Source: Coriobacteriaceae bacterium (GTDB taxonomy: Bacteria > Actinomycetota > Coriobacteriia > Coriobacteriales > Coriobacteriaceae). Taken from it: 64,000 nucleotides of DNA. Positions 10,101 through 18,428 of this stretch are shown in pieces (the stretch's first letter is position 1; each line of letters opens with the position of its first letter). Below the pieces are notes generated by a model. It did not search any database. It was not told the DNA's origin and saw nothing but the letters and a program-made list of their open reading frames with translations. The DNA lies in contig JAUNDT010000001.1 in NCBI GenBank assembly GCA_030525945.1, positions 248,001 through 312,000 on the forward strand, read 5' to 3'. A program made the translations under genes and the position numbers.

Positions 10101-10592
10101 GCCTTCACCGGCATCGAGTTCTCCCAGGCCGGTACCTATCGCTACAGGGTACGTGAGGTCCTGGGTGACGATTCCACCATCACGTATGACCGAGCGCTGT
10201 TCGACGCGGTTGCCACGGTGACCGATAACGGCGACGGCACGCTGAGCGTTGCGTGGGAACTCTCCAAGAACGGCACCGCAGTTGACCAGATCAAGTACAT
10301 CAACGCGTACACGCCGGCAAAACCGGATCCTGAACCTGAGCCGGAACCGGAACCGGATCCTGCGCCGGACCCGGACCCGGAGCCCGAACCGAAGCCCGAC
10401 CCGGAGCCGACGCCGGATCCCGATCCGCAGCCCAAGCCCAACCCTGGTGACGATGGCTCCGCCTCCCCCGACTCTGAGAACCTGCCCGCAACCGGCGATG
10501 TCTCCGCCGTTCTCGGCGCCTCCCTGGCGCTTAGCGGCAGCGCAACCGTGGTAATCGGAGCAGGCACCAAGCGCCGTACGCGCAAGAACTAA
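7122..10592 (+). CDS. LPXTG-anchored surface adhesin/pilin with fibro-slime and SpaA-like domains
   Basis: A 1156-aa protein. A basic N-terminus and hydrophobic segment to about residue 46 form the signal peptide. Residues about 290-430 match a fibro-slime/PA14-type domain (SGDDDVWIFIDG and DLGGNHDRLG). SpaA-like folds begin near residues 416 (TKVDQSGAPVAGAEF) and 693 (VQKVDDAGAPVNGAEF). A Spy0128-type isopeptide pilin domain covers about 955-1062, followed by a Pro-Glu/Pro-Asp repeat spacer (1066-1106). The sorting signal is LPATG near 1121, then a hydrophobic helix and KRRTRKN. Sortase would attach it to peptidoglycan; the ligand is unknown and no sortase gene is in the window. The gene stands alone between two hairpin repeats. 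Confidence 0.9.
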   Translation: MKRKRTPLGSILHGARRRAPLLAAAAGIAATAAATLALIGAPADAQATRKPISSFDDLIVNTDDLALENTTVDLFDYWQVERTTPDTTEQANQTQLGINKDHYLKFTLNEYSNGPKPGDKLWNNINLWTGKGVGPHQGIVQPKLNGEGFPHIAGGNLYDEEDEAVIPQDGESLAYLFAPADGAFKKAYHDVTGLFQLDADGYYYFDSRKNYATFSEEANAFTLYDAQGGVTGGGLVADGQSGQFFPFTPIDKVFDIRDGQAVNKVNCLNGSLNHYFGMTTTTRFMQPAGGMNNGKPMSFEFSGDDDVWIFIDGVLVGDLGGNHDRLGLKIDFSTGAVSITNDASYGNGASMEQFNTTITDMFKQAGAYKGHENLFSGDTFADHTYHTLQFFYLERGNSNSNCKLKFNLVDVPASTMTKVDQSGAPVAGAEFKLFASNERYEEQSLKEIGSGVTDPNGHFAFLNENNEPLNFHDLANNQNFTHYVLRETKAPQAYRTSPDAHLRYVGSKLESTTNPTGMLIAENSWDSGVFAVPEQVVTATSGTVTDLKGNKITLGTDGWRAVGVLLKRDTSADAESKSWYAVKGATVTGWTLTQQAIDEVGDLAGLDAAFFHSFNKGPNGKHSVTFDELPGDPTQYYQMTGETNSNYTVAYYATQAPTNDAITAENTRMLTYDGLEIQTAANLHVTDIANYITVQKVDDAGAPVNGAEFSLFSADQMSFDEKGAATAPKPGAEPLDVQVTSTSTTTGKPQTSGVCVFRNLLLGDGGASAEYYIVETGAPAGYVLNETPVRVIVDQQGVHAYAGAKGVDDGIDVAVGVGSLVDSMAEFGTNDDIDATLHDIKMTFQRGRLGSDGGFTWKDAGADSEGRGPNSYLTNGAPGAHVEYGPMGEGDSITFISDYGWPRARVQQADARTDDHGRATTQNLGDRDLSNIFTGSTVVRVRNDYRVAPITSELQGLKVLVGRDLVEGEFSFELVDDQDKVVQTATNAADGSFAFTGIEFSQAGTYRYRVREVLGDDSTITYDRALFDAVATVTDNGDGTLSVAWELSKNGTAVDQIKYINAYTPAKPDPEPEPEPEPDPAPDPDPEPEPKPDPEPTPDPDPQPKPNPGDDGSASPDSENLPATGDVSAVLGASLALSGSATVVIGAGTKRRTRKN

Positions 10593-10619
10593 CCACGCGG
10601 TAAAACCCGCTCAATAGCA

Positions 10620-10649
10620 AAAATGGCCCGTCCAACGACGGGCCATTTT
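10620..10649 (+). terminator. Rho-independent terminator of the LPATG adhesin
   Basis: AAAATGGCCCGTC pairs with GACGGGCCATTTT around a CAAC loop, 27 bp after the adhesin stop. The arm ends in TTTTC, and the symmetry could also serve leftward transcripts. Confidence 0.85.
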
Positions 10650-10684
10650 CTTGCCTTGGGCTTCTCTTTGATGCTCTCAAAACG

Positions 10685-10769
10685 TGTTTGGCCCCGCGAG
10701 TGTACACATTCGCGGGGCCAAATCGGTAAAAAAGGGCGTTTCGCGCTGCGAGTGTACACACTCGCGAGC
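10685..10769 (+). repeat. 85-bp hairpin repeat, copy 2
   Basis: Same unit as 6903-6987, with four substitutions. It lies between the adhesin terminator and the stop codon of ccmD, sharing one base with the latter. Confidence 0.9.
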
Positions 10770-10960
10770 TACTCCTCCTGCTGCTCCCGAGATTCGAGTG
10801 CGCGCTCCAGCGCGTCGATATCCGCCTCAGTGCGCTTCGACTTGCGCCACAACAGCGCAACAAAGGCGGCGATAACCAGAAGGATGCCGATGTACGCCGC
10901 AAGAACATACGGCGCCGCCGGAAGAACCGTGGAATAGACCTCAGCCAAAATCGCGTCCAT
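10769..10960 (-). CDS. ccmD: CcmD-like small membrane protein
   Basis: A 63-aa protein starting at ATG 10960, with AGGTGA five bases upstream; an ATG at 10969 overlaps that ribosome site. One transmembrane helix (about residues 15-39) is followed by a charged tail starting RKSKR and an acidic end. Length, topology and position directly after ccmC match CcmD, which helps release haem-loaded CcmE in cytochrome c maturation. The sequence itself is weakly diagnostic; the call rests on context. Confidence 0.65.
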   Translation of the reverse strand: MDAILAEVYSTVLPAAPYVLAAYIGILLVIAAFVALLWRKSKRTEADIDALERALESREQQEE

Positions 10961-10969
10961 GCATATCAC

Positions 10970-11848
10970 CTATACCGTTTCATTCGAATCGCTAGCACTC
11001 TCGTCTGTGCCCTGTGCCGTGAGAACATCCGCCCCGCCGGCAAGTTGCTGCCCACAACGCTGCAGGCGCTCCAGAGCCTCATCCGCCGCCTTGCGGCCCT
11101 TGCGAGTATCGAGTTGCTCAAGGCGCTCTTTGAGAGCCTCCACCCGCTCGGCCTGCATATAGACGCGCAGCGCGTAGCGGTACAACGCAAACGCGAAAAG
11201 CAGGGCACCTGCCAAGCCGAGTAAGAACGGAATCAGCATCTCGGGCGGCAGGCCCGAATCAGTGCGAAACACCACCGGGTGCACCGAGCTCGGAACAAGG
11301 CGCGTAATCATGAACGAGATAGGCGCATCGATGAACGCAATGATGCAGAACACCGAGGCGAACCGCGCGCGACGCTCGGGGTCGTCAAAAGAGTTGCGCA
11401 GCACAAAGTACCCGATTGCCAGCAGCATCAGGATGAAATACGTGGTCAAGCGCGGCTCCCAAGTCCACCACACGCCCCAGTCAAAGCGCGTCCACACATC
11501 ACCCGAGATCATCGTGGCGACGATGAAGGCCAAAGACACCTGCATGGCAACGTGCGAACGCGTGTCGCACGCACTGTTTTTGGTCATCAAAAACCGCACG
11601 GCATGAAACGCCGCAAGAGCCATAGCGGCAAACGAAACAATCGCCACCGGCACGTGGAGATAGAAAATCTTCTGCGTGAGCAGCAGCTTGTTGCTCACCA
11701 CCGTACCCGCAATGACCACGGGCTCTGCGAGCTGAGCTCCCTTCACCAAAGGAGCCACGGTGAACGCCCATACAACATCGGCCGCCATAAGCAGCGCACC
11801 GAGTATCAACAGGATGGGAACAAGCCGATCCGCAGTCTTCTCGCGCAC
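10970..11848 (-). CDS. ccmC: CcmC/CcsA-family haem exporter membrane protein
   Basis: The GTG start at 11848 (AAAGGGG upstream) gives 292 aa. A longer frame to 11908 would translate through a hairpin and is less likely. There are six hydrophobic segments, and the Trp-rich haem-handling motif reads WGVWWTWEPRLT. The conserved periplasmic His residues are in YLHVPVA and SSVHP. A charged, coiled-coil-like C-terminal extension of about 60 residues is unusual. CcmC presents haem to the chaperone CcmE. The rest of the ccm set is not in this window. The stop is 9 bp from ccmD. Confidence 0.85.
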   Translation of the reverse strand: MREKTADRLVPILLILGALLMAADVVWAFTVAPLVKGAQLAEPVVIAGTVVSNKLLLTQKIFYLHVPVAIVSFAAMALAAFHAVRFLMTKNSACDTRSHVAMQVSLAFIVATMISGDVWTRFDWGVWWTWEPRLTTYFILMLLAIGYFVLRNSFDDPERRARFASVFCIIAFIDAPISFMITRLVPSSVHPVVFRTDSGLPPEMLIPFLLGLAGALLFAFALYRYALRVYMQAERVEALKERLEQLDTRKGRKAADEALERLQRCGQQLAGGADVLTAQGTDESASDSNETV

Positions 11849-11877
11849 CCGCGCCCCTTTCTCAATCCACAACGACG

Positions 11878-11902
11878 CCTGTCCCAAACAACTCGGGACA
11901 GG
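11878..11902 (-). terminator. Hairpin upstream of ccmC
   Basis: CCTGTCCC pairs with GGGACAGG around a 9-nt loop, just after the stop of the leftward gene at 11911. No T-run follows, so it may be a weak terminator or an mRNA-stabilising hairpin. Confidence 0.4.
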
Positions 11903-11910
11903 CGCCACAT

Positions 11911-12744
11911 CTACTCTGCAGTTTGCAGGCGCTGCCCATCCAGCAAGCGGCGCTCCTCATCCAGCTCCCCTTGCGTCACGCCCGGGTCCTCCGCCAGCGA
12001 ACTCACGGAATTCACCTGCGTCTGGATCGCCTCGGCAAGCTCGTCGTCCATGCCAACGATCTTGAGCTCCCAATCGATATTCGACGGGCTGTTGGACTGC
12101 GCCTTGGTCCACACGAACGTCAGCATAGCGCGGCGCGTACCCTCAGCGGGGAGGAAGCCGAACAGGCGGTCGTGCCGGAAGGCACCGTCCGAATCCACCA
12201 GGGTATACACGTTGTAGACCACGCGGTTGATCTTATCGTTGAGCAGGGCATTCGTTGCCAGCGCGCTCGCCTGAATCTGTGAGTTCGACAGCAGCTCGAG
12301 CTCGTTCTTGGAGTCGGTGTCGGTTACCGAGACCTCGATGACACCCGTCTTCTCGCTCGCCTCATCCACCTCGAAGAGCTGCGGGAACTGCGTAAAGCCG
12401 TTACCCCACTCAACACCGGACTCCATAGCCTGCGAAACAGTCTCGACGTTCGCCCGGTCAGACAGATTCGCGGTGTTCAAACGACGGCTCACGCCGTAGA
12501 CGATCTGCATACCGAGCACGAGAGCGAATACGCCCAAGATCACGAGGATCGCCGTGCGAGAGATGGTCTTACTCACCTGGGAGCCCGAAGGGTCCTGTTC
12601 AGAGAGCGGGTCGATCTTCGTCCGCGTCCGGCGCTTCTTTTTTTCCTTGCCCGCGCCCCGGTTGGGATCCAGCACACCCGACTCATCGAGCTCGGAGAAC
12701 AGCTCCTCGGCTTCCTCGGGTGTCATGTCGTGCTTCTTGCTCAT
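11911..12744 (-). CDS. Single-pass membrane protein of unknown function
   Basis: A 277-aa protein I do not recognise. A charged cytoplasmic N-terminus (about 65 residues, with a Lys/Arg patch KEKKKRRTRTK) precedes one transmembrane helix (about 66-87). An extracytoplasmic domain of about 190 residues follows, without signature motifs, ending in a Glu-rich helix. It starts only 3 bp after the stop of the ABC exporter gene, so the two are almost certainly co-transcribed, and it may be an accessory or sensor for that transporter. Function cannot be assigned from sequence alone. Confidence 0.7.
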   Translation of the reverse strand: MSKKHDMTPEEAEELFSELDESGVLDPNRGAGKEKKKRRTRTKIDPLSEQDPSGSQVSKTISRTAILVILGVFALVLGMQIVYGVSRRLNTANLSDRANVETVSQAMESGVEWGNGFTQFPQLFEVDEASEKTGVIEVSVTDTDSKNELELLSNSQIQASALATNALLNDKINRVVYNVYTLVDSDGAFRHDRLFGFLPAEGTRRAMLTFVWTKAQSNSPSNIDWELKIVGMDDELAEAIQTQVNSVSSLAEDPGVTQGELDEERRLLDGQRLQTAE

Positions 12745-12747
12745 CGG

Positions 12748-14523
12748 CTACCTTACGTCGCGCGCGCGTGCGCCCTCAAACTGCATTCGATAGTAACGGG
12801 CATAGGTACCGCCGCGGGCGAGAAGCTCCTCATGCGTGCCCCGCTCCACAACCCTGCCACGCTCAACTGTCGCGATCTCGTCGGCATTCTTAATGGTCGA
12901 CAAACGATGCGCGATGATGATGGTCGTGCGATCCGCCGCCAGGCGCTCGAGCGACTCCTGGACCGCCTCTTCGCTCTCATTGTCCAGAGCAGAGGTCGCC
13001 TCGTCCAAAATGAGTATCGCCGGGTCCTTCAAAAACACGCGGGCAATGGCAACGCGCTGCTTCTGACCGCCCGAGAGACGGCTGCCGCGCTCGCCCACCA
13101 CCGTGTCGTAACCCTCCGGCAGGCTCGCGATGAACTCATGGATGTTCGCCTTGCGCGCCGCGTCCTCGATTTCGGCATCACTTGCGCCAGGGCGACCGTA
13201 GGCGATGTTGTCGCGCAGCGTTCCGTCAAACAGATACACATCCTGCTGAACTAGGCCGATGGCGCGGCGCAGGCTCTCCTGCGTCACGTCGCGCACATCT
13301 TGGCCGTCAATCGTAATGGCGCCGCTCGCCACGTCGTAGAAGCGCGGCAACAGCGAGCAGGTCGTCGACTTGCCGCCACCGGAGGGACCAACCAGGGCAA
13401 TGGTCTCGCCCGGACGAATCGTCAGGTTCATATGGTCGATCACCGGGCGCTCGGGCACCGCACCGCCCTCGCCCATCTCCGTATCAGGGTAGGAGAAGCA
13501 CACATCGCGGTATTCGATGGCGCCCTCGCGCACCTCGAGCGGGCGCGCGCCCGGCTTATCCTGAATATCGGGCGCGGTGCGCAGGACCTCGTCCATACGA
13601 CGGAATCCCGCAGCCGCCTTCTGGAAATTCTCCGTCGAGTTCACCAGCGTCTCGATGGGCGTAGCGAACAGCGTGATGTACAGTGCGAACGTTGCCATGT
13701 CGACCGCGGTCATCTCGCCCGCCGCCACCAGATAGCCGCCGAGCACCACGATGGTCACGTAGAGCACGCCCGTCATGAGGGCGCTTGTGGACTGATAGCG
13801 GCCCATCACGTGGTACTGGGCGATTTTGGAATCCAGATAGCGGTCGTTGGACGCGCGGAACTTGGCGCGCTCCGCACCTTCGTTTGCGAAGGACTTAACC
13901 ACGCGCATGCCCGCAAGCGAGTCCTGAAGCTGGGCGTTCACATCAGAGATGCGACGACGGTTATCGGCGAACACCTCGCGCATGCGGAAGTTCTGGCGCA
14001 CCATAATCACCACGAACACGGCCGTGATGGCCGCCATCGCGCTCGCGAGCACCGGCGAAATGGTGAAGAGAATCGCGAAAGCTCCGATGATCTCGATACC
14101 GCAGATGATGATCCACTCCGGCACATGGTGCGCCGCCTCGCAGATGTCGAACAGATCATTGACCACGCGGCTCATCATGTCGCCCGAGTTATGCGCGTCA
14201 AAGTAGGCGAAGCTCATGCGCTCGTACTGGTCGAACAGGTCCTCGCGCATCTGGGATTCCATGCGGGCGCCCATGATGTGACCCTGGGCGGACACGAAAT
14301 ACCGGCACGCGCAGCGAAGCGCGTACAGAGCGATAAGGCCTACGGAGATATACCCCAGAGCGCCCAGGATCGCCGCCGAGTCCTGTGTGAACAGACCGTT
14401 CGTCAGCGACCGCAAAATGCTCGGGAACGCCAGGTCAATCCCAGCCAGCACCAACGCGCAAACCGTGTCCGCCACAAAGAGCCCCTTAACCGGCCCATAA
14501 TAAGAAAGAAATCTCTTGAACAT
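12748..14523 (-). CDS. ABC multidrug-type exporter (transmembrane plus ATPase)
   Basis: A 591-aa protein starting at ATG 14523; a TTG six bases upstream is an alternative. An exporter transmembrane domain covers about residues 1-320. The nucleotide-binding domain has Walker A GPSGGGKST, signature LSGGQKQR, Walker B ILILDEATSALD and the switch His in IIAHRLST. All catalytic residues are canonical, unlike the pair at 2927-6713, so it can work as a homodimer. The unknown membrane protein at 11911 is encoded immediately downstream. Confidence 0.93.
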   Translation of the reverse strand: MFKRFLSYYGPVKGLFVADTVCALVLAGIDLAFPSILRSLTNGLFTQDSAAILGALGYISVGLIALYALRCACRYFVSAQGHIMGARMESQMREDLFDQYERMSFAYFDAHNSGDMMSRVVNDLFDICEAAHHVPEWIIICGIEIIGAFAILFTISPVLASAMAAITAVFVVIMVRQNFRMREVFADNRRRISDVNAQLQDSLAGMRVVKSFANEGAERAKFRASNDRYLDSKIAQYHVMGRYQSTSALMTGVLYVTIVVLGGYLVAAGEMTAVDMATFALYITLFATPIETLVNSTENFQKAAAGFRRMDEVLRTAPDIQDKPGARPLEVREGAIEYRDVCFSYPDTEMGEGGAVPERPVIDHMNLTIRPGETIALVGPSGGGKSTTCSLLPRFYDVASGAITIDGQDVRDVTQESLRRAIGLVQQDVYLFDGTLRDNIAYGRPGASDAEIEDAARKANIHEFIASLPEGYDTVVGERGSRLSGGQKQRVAIARVFLKDPAILILDEATSALDNESEEAVQESLERLAADRTTIIIAHRLSTIKNADEIATVERGRVVERGTHEELLARGGTYARYYRMQFEGARARDVR

Positions 14524-14524
14524 A

Positions 14525-14713
14525 CGCAAAAACTCTCAACCACTATTTCCGCCGCAGCCCAACGCGACCGTACCGTCGGCGCTCTCGCACACGACGCGGT
14601 CTCGCCGAGTGCCACCGAACAGACGCAAAACTCTCAGCCAGAACTTTCTCTGTAGCCCAACGCGACCGCCCGTCGGCGCCTTGCGACGCGATCTCGCCAA
14701 GGATGTCACCGCA
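14525..14713. repeat. Diverged tandem duplication upstream of the ABC exporter
   Basis: Two successive units of about 90-99 bp (14525-14623 and 14624-14713) share the ordered blocks GCAAAA-CTCTCA, CCCAACGCGACC, CGTCGGCGC and ACGCG-TCTCGCC with substitutions and small gaps. The stretch is non-coding and should include the exporter's promoter. Confidence 0.6.
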
Positions 14714-14791
14714 GGGCGGAGCCGGGCCTTCTGGTCTGGGCGATTCCGCAGGAACGAGGACCAGCCCAGACCGGAAGGCCCGGCTCCGCCC
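14714..14791 (-). terminator. Long GC-rich hairpin at the 3' end of the Nudix gene
   Basis: 28-base arms (14714-14741 and 14764-14791) pair with one wobble around a 22-nt loop that itself contains TTCC/GGAA. Outer arms GCGACGCGATCTCGC (14683-14697) and its near complement (14810-14824) extend the symmetry into the end of the Nudix gene. No T-run is present. It may block transcription, but it is unusual for a simple terminator. Confidence 0.55.
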
Positions 14792-14798
14792 GGATCGC

Positions 14799-15470
14799 CT
14801 ACAACCTATGCGAGATCGCATCGCAAGCGAGCGCGCCGATGACGGTCTTGGCGTCCTCGATTTTGCCGTCGAGCACCGCGTCGATTAGCTCGGACAACGG
14901 CACCAGGTCCACGTTCACGAACTCATCGTCATCTGGATTTGCCCCGGCAAACGTCAGCCCCGTGGCCATATAGATGTGGATGAGCTCATCGCAGAAGCCC
15001 GGCGTGGTGGCGATGGTGGTGAGATAGTTGATGCGACCCGCTTTAAAGCCGGTCTCCTCCAGCAGCTCGCGTTTGGCGCACTCGAGCGGATCCTCACCCG
15101 GGTCGAGCTTGCCCGCGGGAATCTCCACCGTCACACGGTCGATAGCAGTGCGGTACTGTCGTACCAGCACGATCTTGCCCGACTCCGTAAGCGCCACAAC
15201 GGCAGCGGCCCCCGGATGACGAACCAGATCACGACCGGTCACGCGGCCATTCGGCAGACGAACCTCCGCCGTCCGCACGTCGAGCATGCGACCACGCCAT
15301 GCCTGCTCCTCGGAGAGAATCTGCTCATGCAAGCCGGCATCGCGCGGGTCGTCATCACCCAAAACGAGCGCAGGCTCCATCTGCCCCTCACCCTGGCAAT
15401 CGGTATCGATAACCTCAGCTGCGGGCTCCTCATCCTCAAGCAACTCAGCCTCGAACTGCTCGTTGTCCAT
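14799..15470 (-). CDS. Nudix hydrolase, ADP-ribose pyrophosphatase type
   Basis: The ATG at 15470 has a GAGGAAG ribosome site and gives 223 aa. The Nudix box is complete, GKLDPGEDPLECAKRELLEETG, with the REXXEE metal-binding core. The C-terminal half resembles NudF-type ADP-ribose pyrophosphatases (VRQYR before the box). The first 60 residues are an acidic extension not needed for the fold. It probably hydrolyses ADP-ribose or a related nucleoside diphosphate sugar. It lies 178 bp downstream of purD. Confidence 0.88.
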   Translation of the reverse strand: MDNEQFEAELLEDEEPAAEVIDTDCQGEGQMEPALVLGDDDPRDAGLHEQILSEEQAWRGRMLDVRTAEVRLPNGRVTGRDLVRHPGAAAVVALTESGKIVLVRQYRTAIDRVTVEIPAGKLDPGEDPLECAKRELLEETGFKAGRINYLTTIATTPGFCDELIHIYMATGLTFAGANPDDDEFVNVDLVPLSELIDAVLDGKIEDAKTVIGALACDAISHRL

Positions 15471-15493
15471 ATCGCTTCCTCGCTCTCGATATT

Positions 15494-15556
15494 CCAAGAG
15501 GGCAGGCCGTCGAATCGACGCTGCTGCGCGCCATTCCAACAAGACCGCCCTCTTGG
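15494..15556 (-). terminator. Possible purD terminator (inverted repeat)
   Basis: CCAAGAGGGC (15494-15503) and GCCCTCTTGG (15547-15556) are perfect 10-bp arms; the loop contains a second palindrome, CGTCGATTCGACG as read on the minus strand. There is no clear T-run. Confidence 0.35.
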
Positions 15557-15648
15557 TGAGGCAGGCAGCGTGCACCGCCTGCCAATTCGCTCTTCATGTG
15601 CGGTTGCGCCCAGGAGCACACCCGCAAAAACCGCTCTGACTCGATATC

Positions 15649-16956
15649 CTACTCGTCCCACGCCTCACGGCCGCGGAGCGCGCGCAGGCCGATGTCGCGG
15701 CGCAGCGTCTTGCCCTCAAAGTCAATCTTCTCGCAGGCAGCGTATGCCAAGTCGCGAGCAGCCTCGAACGTGGCGCCCAGAGCGGTGACGTCCAGCACGC
15801 GACCGCCGGAGGTAACGAGCTCGCCTGCCTCGTTCACGGCCGTGCCCGCGTGGTACACGGTCACGTTCTCCATGGCCTCGGCATCCTCGATGCCGGTGAT
15901 CACCTTGCCCTTCTCGTAGGAACCGGGGTAACCGGCGGAGGTGAGCACCACAGAGACCGCCCACTCGTCACGCCAGGCGAGCTCGACCTCGTCCAGGCGC
16001 TGCTCCGCGCAGGCAAGCATGACCTCGACCAGGTCGCTTGCCAAGCGGGGCATCAGCACCTCGGTCTCGGGGTCGCCAAAGCGCGCGTTGTATTCGATGA
16101 CCTTGGGGCCTTCCGGCGTGAGCATAAAACCGCCGTACAGGCAGCCGCGGAAGTCGATGCCCTCGCGCTGGCAGGCGGCAATAGTCTCCTCGAGAATGCG
16201 GCACATCGCGGCGTGCTCGTCCTCGGTCACGATCGGCACCGGGCTGTACACGCCCATGCCGCCCGTGTTGGGGCCCTTGTCACCCTCGAGGGCGCGCTTG
16301 TGATCCTGAGAGGTGGCCATCGGACGCACCGTCTTGCCGTCCGTGAAGGCGAGCAGCGTGCACTCGGGGCCGGTGAGCATCTCCTCAATAACAACCGTGC
16401 TGCCAGCGGCGCCGAACGCACCGTCAAAGCACTCATGCACGGCATTGAGGGCCTCGTCGAGCGTCAGGGCAACCACAACGCCCTTGCCCGCCGCCAAGCC
16501 GTCGGCCTTCACGACTACCGGAGCGCCCTGCTCGCGTACGTACGCAAGCGCGGACTCCTCGTCGGTGAAAGAGCCATAGGCGGCCGTGGGGATACCCGCG
16601 CGAGCCATGAGCTCCTTGGAGAAGCGCTTGGAGCCCTCGAGCTGAGCGCCCTGCGCGCCGGGGCCAAAGCACGGGATGCCGGCGTCGCGCACGGCGTCGG
16701 CAACGCCCGCAACCAGCGGAGCCTCCGGTCCGATCACCACAAGGCCGCATCCGGTCTCGCGAGCAAAATCCGCCACTGCAGCGAGGTCCTCGGCGTTCAG
16801 ATCAACGTTTTCACCCACGGCAAGCGTACCGCCGTTGCCCGGGGCGATGTACAGAGTGCCGCACAGCGGCGATTCCGCAAGTTTGGCGGCCAACGCATGC
16901 TCGCGTCCGCCGCTGCCGAGCAGCAGGATGTCGATGGTGTTCTCAAGTGCGCTCAT
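15649..16956 (-). CDS. purD: Phosphoribosylamine-glycine ligase
   Basis: 435 aa from ATG 16956, which follows a TTAGGAGG ribosome site. The N-terminus LLLGSGGREHALA, the central VVKADGLAAGKGVVV and the region PNTGGMG-YSP are GARS signatures, and the length is normal. It makes glycinamide ribonucleotide in purine synthesis using ATP. The next gene upstream is purA, another purine enzyme, but a structured 185-bp gap separates them, so the two need not be one transcript. Confidence 0.97.
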   Translation of the reverse strand: MSALENTIDILLLGSGGREHALAAKLAESPLCGTLYIAPGNGGTLAVGENVDLNAEDLAAVADFARETGCGLVVIGPEAPLVAGVADAVRDAGIPCFGPGAQGAQLEGSKRFSKELMARAGIPTAAYGSFTDEESALAYVREQGAPVVVKADGLAAGKGVVVALTLDEALNAVHECFDGAFGAAGSTVVIEEMLTGPECTLLAFTDGKTVRPMATSQDHKRALEGDKGPNTGGMGVYSPVPIVTEDEHAAMCRILEETIAACQREGIDFRGCLYGGFMLTPEGPKVIEYNARFGDPETEVLMPRLASDLVEVMLACAEQRLDEVELAWRDEWAVSVVLTSAGYPGSYEKGKVITGIEDAEAMENVTVYHAGTAVNEAGELVTSGGRVLDVTALGATFEAARDLAYAACEKIDFEGKTLRRDIGLRALRGREAWDE

Positions 16957-16974
16957 GCGTCCTCCTAAAAACGC

Positions 16975-17002
16975 AAGCGGACCCAACGTGGGGCCCGCGC
17001 TT
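16975..17002 (-). promoter_or_regulatory. Terminator-like hairpin in the purD leader
   Basis: On the minus strand AAGCGCGGGCCC can pair with GGGTCCGCTT, followed by GCGTTTTT and directly by the AGGAGG ribosome site of purD. A weak promoter match (TTGAGA, 16 bp, TATATT at 17051-17024) lies upstream, which would place this hairpin in the leader as a possible attenuator. Otherwise it ends purA transcripts. Confidence 0.4.
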
Positions 17003-17040
17003 AATATCATGCATCCGCCCCGGAATATAAAATGTGAAGC

Positions 17041-17140
17041 GAGCTTCTCAAGTGCCGCAGATTGGGCTGAAAGAGGAGGGCGCACGCCTAACGTGCGGCG
17101 CCCGACGATTGAAGCCCAAGGTGCGGTGCTTGGGAAGTTC
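17041..17140 (+). ncRNA. Structured element, copy 1 (candidate RNA or structured-DNA family)
   Basis: 100 nt fill nearly the whole gap after purA. Read on the plus strand: a 12-bp outer stem, a 9x9 internal loop, a 7-bp stem TTGGGCT/AGCCCAA, a 9x9 loop GAAAGAGGA by GACGATTGA, and a 26-nt hairpin. Copy 2 at 56375-56473 has the same layout and an identical second loop but different stem sequences. On this strand all outer-stem mismatches become G-U pairs, and the second loop can form tandem G-A pairs at both ends. Whether it is transcribed is unknown. Confidence 0.6.
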
Positions 17141-17141
17141 G

Positions 17142-18428
<1,287 letters not shown>

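Noticed and set aside
11849-11908. Longer N-terminus for ccmC
   Set aside because: The extension translates a perfect hairpin and lacks a ribosome site; GTG 11848 follows AAAGGGG and starts just before the first membrane helix.
16957-17085. Longer N-terminus for purD
   Set aside because: It would translate the leader hairpin; ATG 16956 with AGGAGG gives the standard PurD start.
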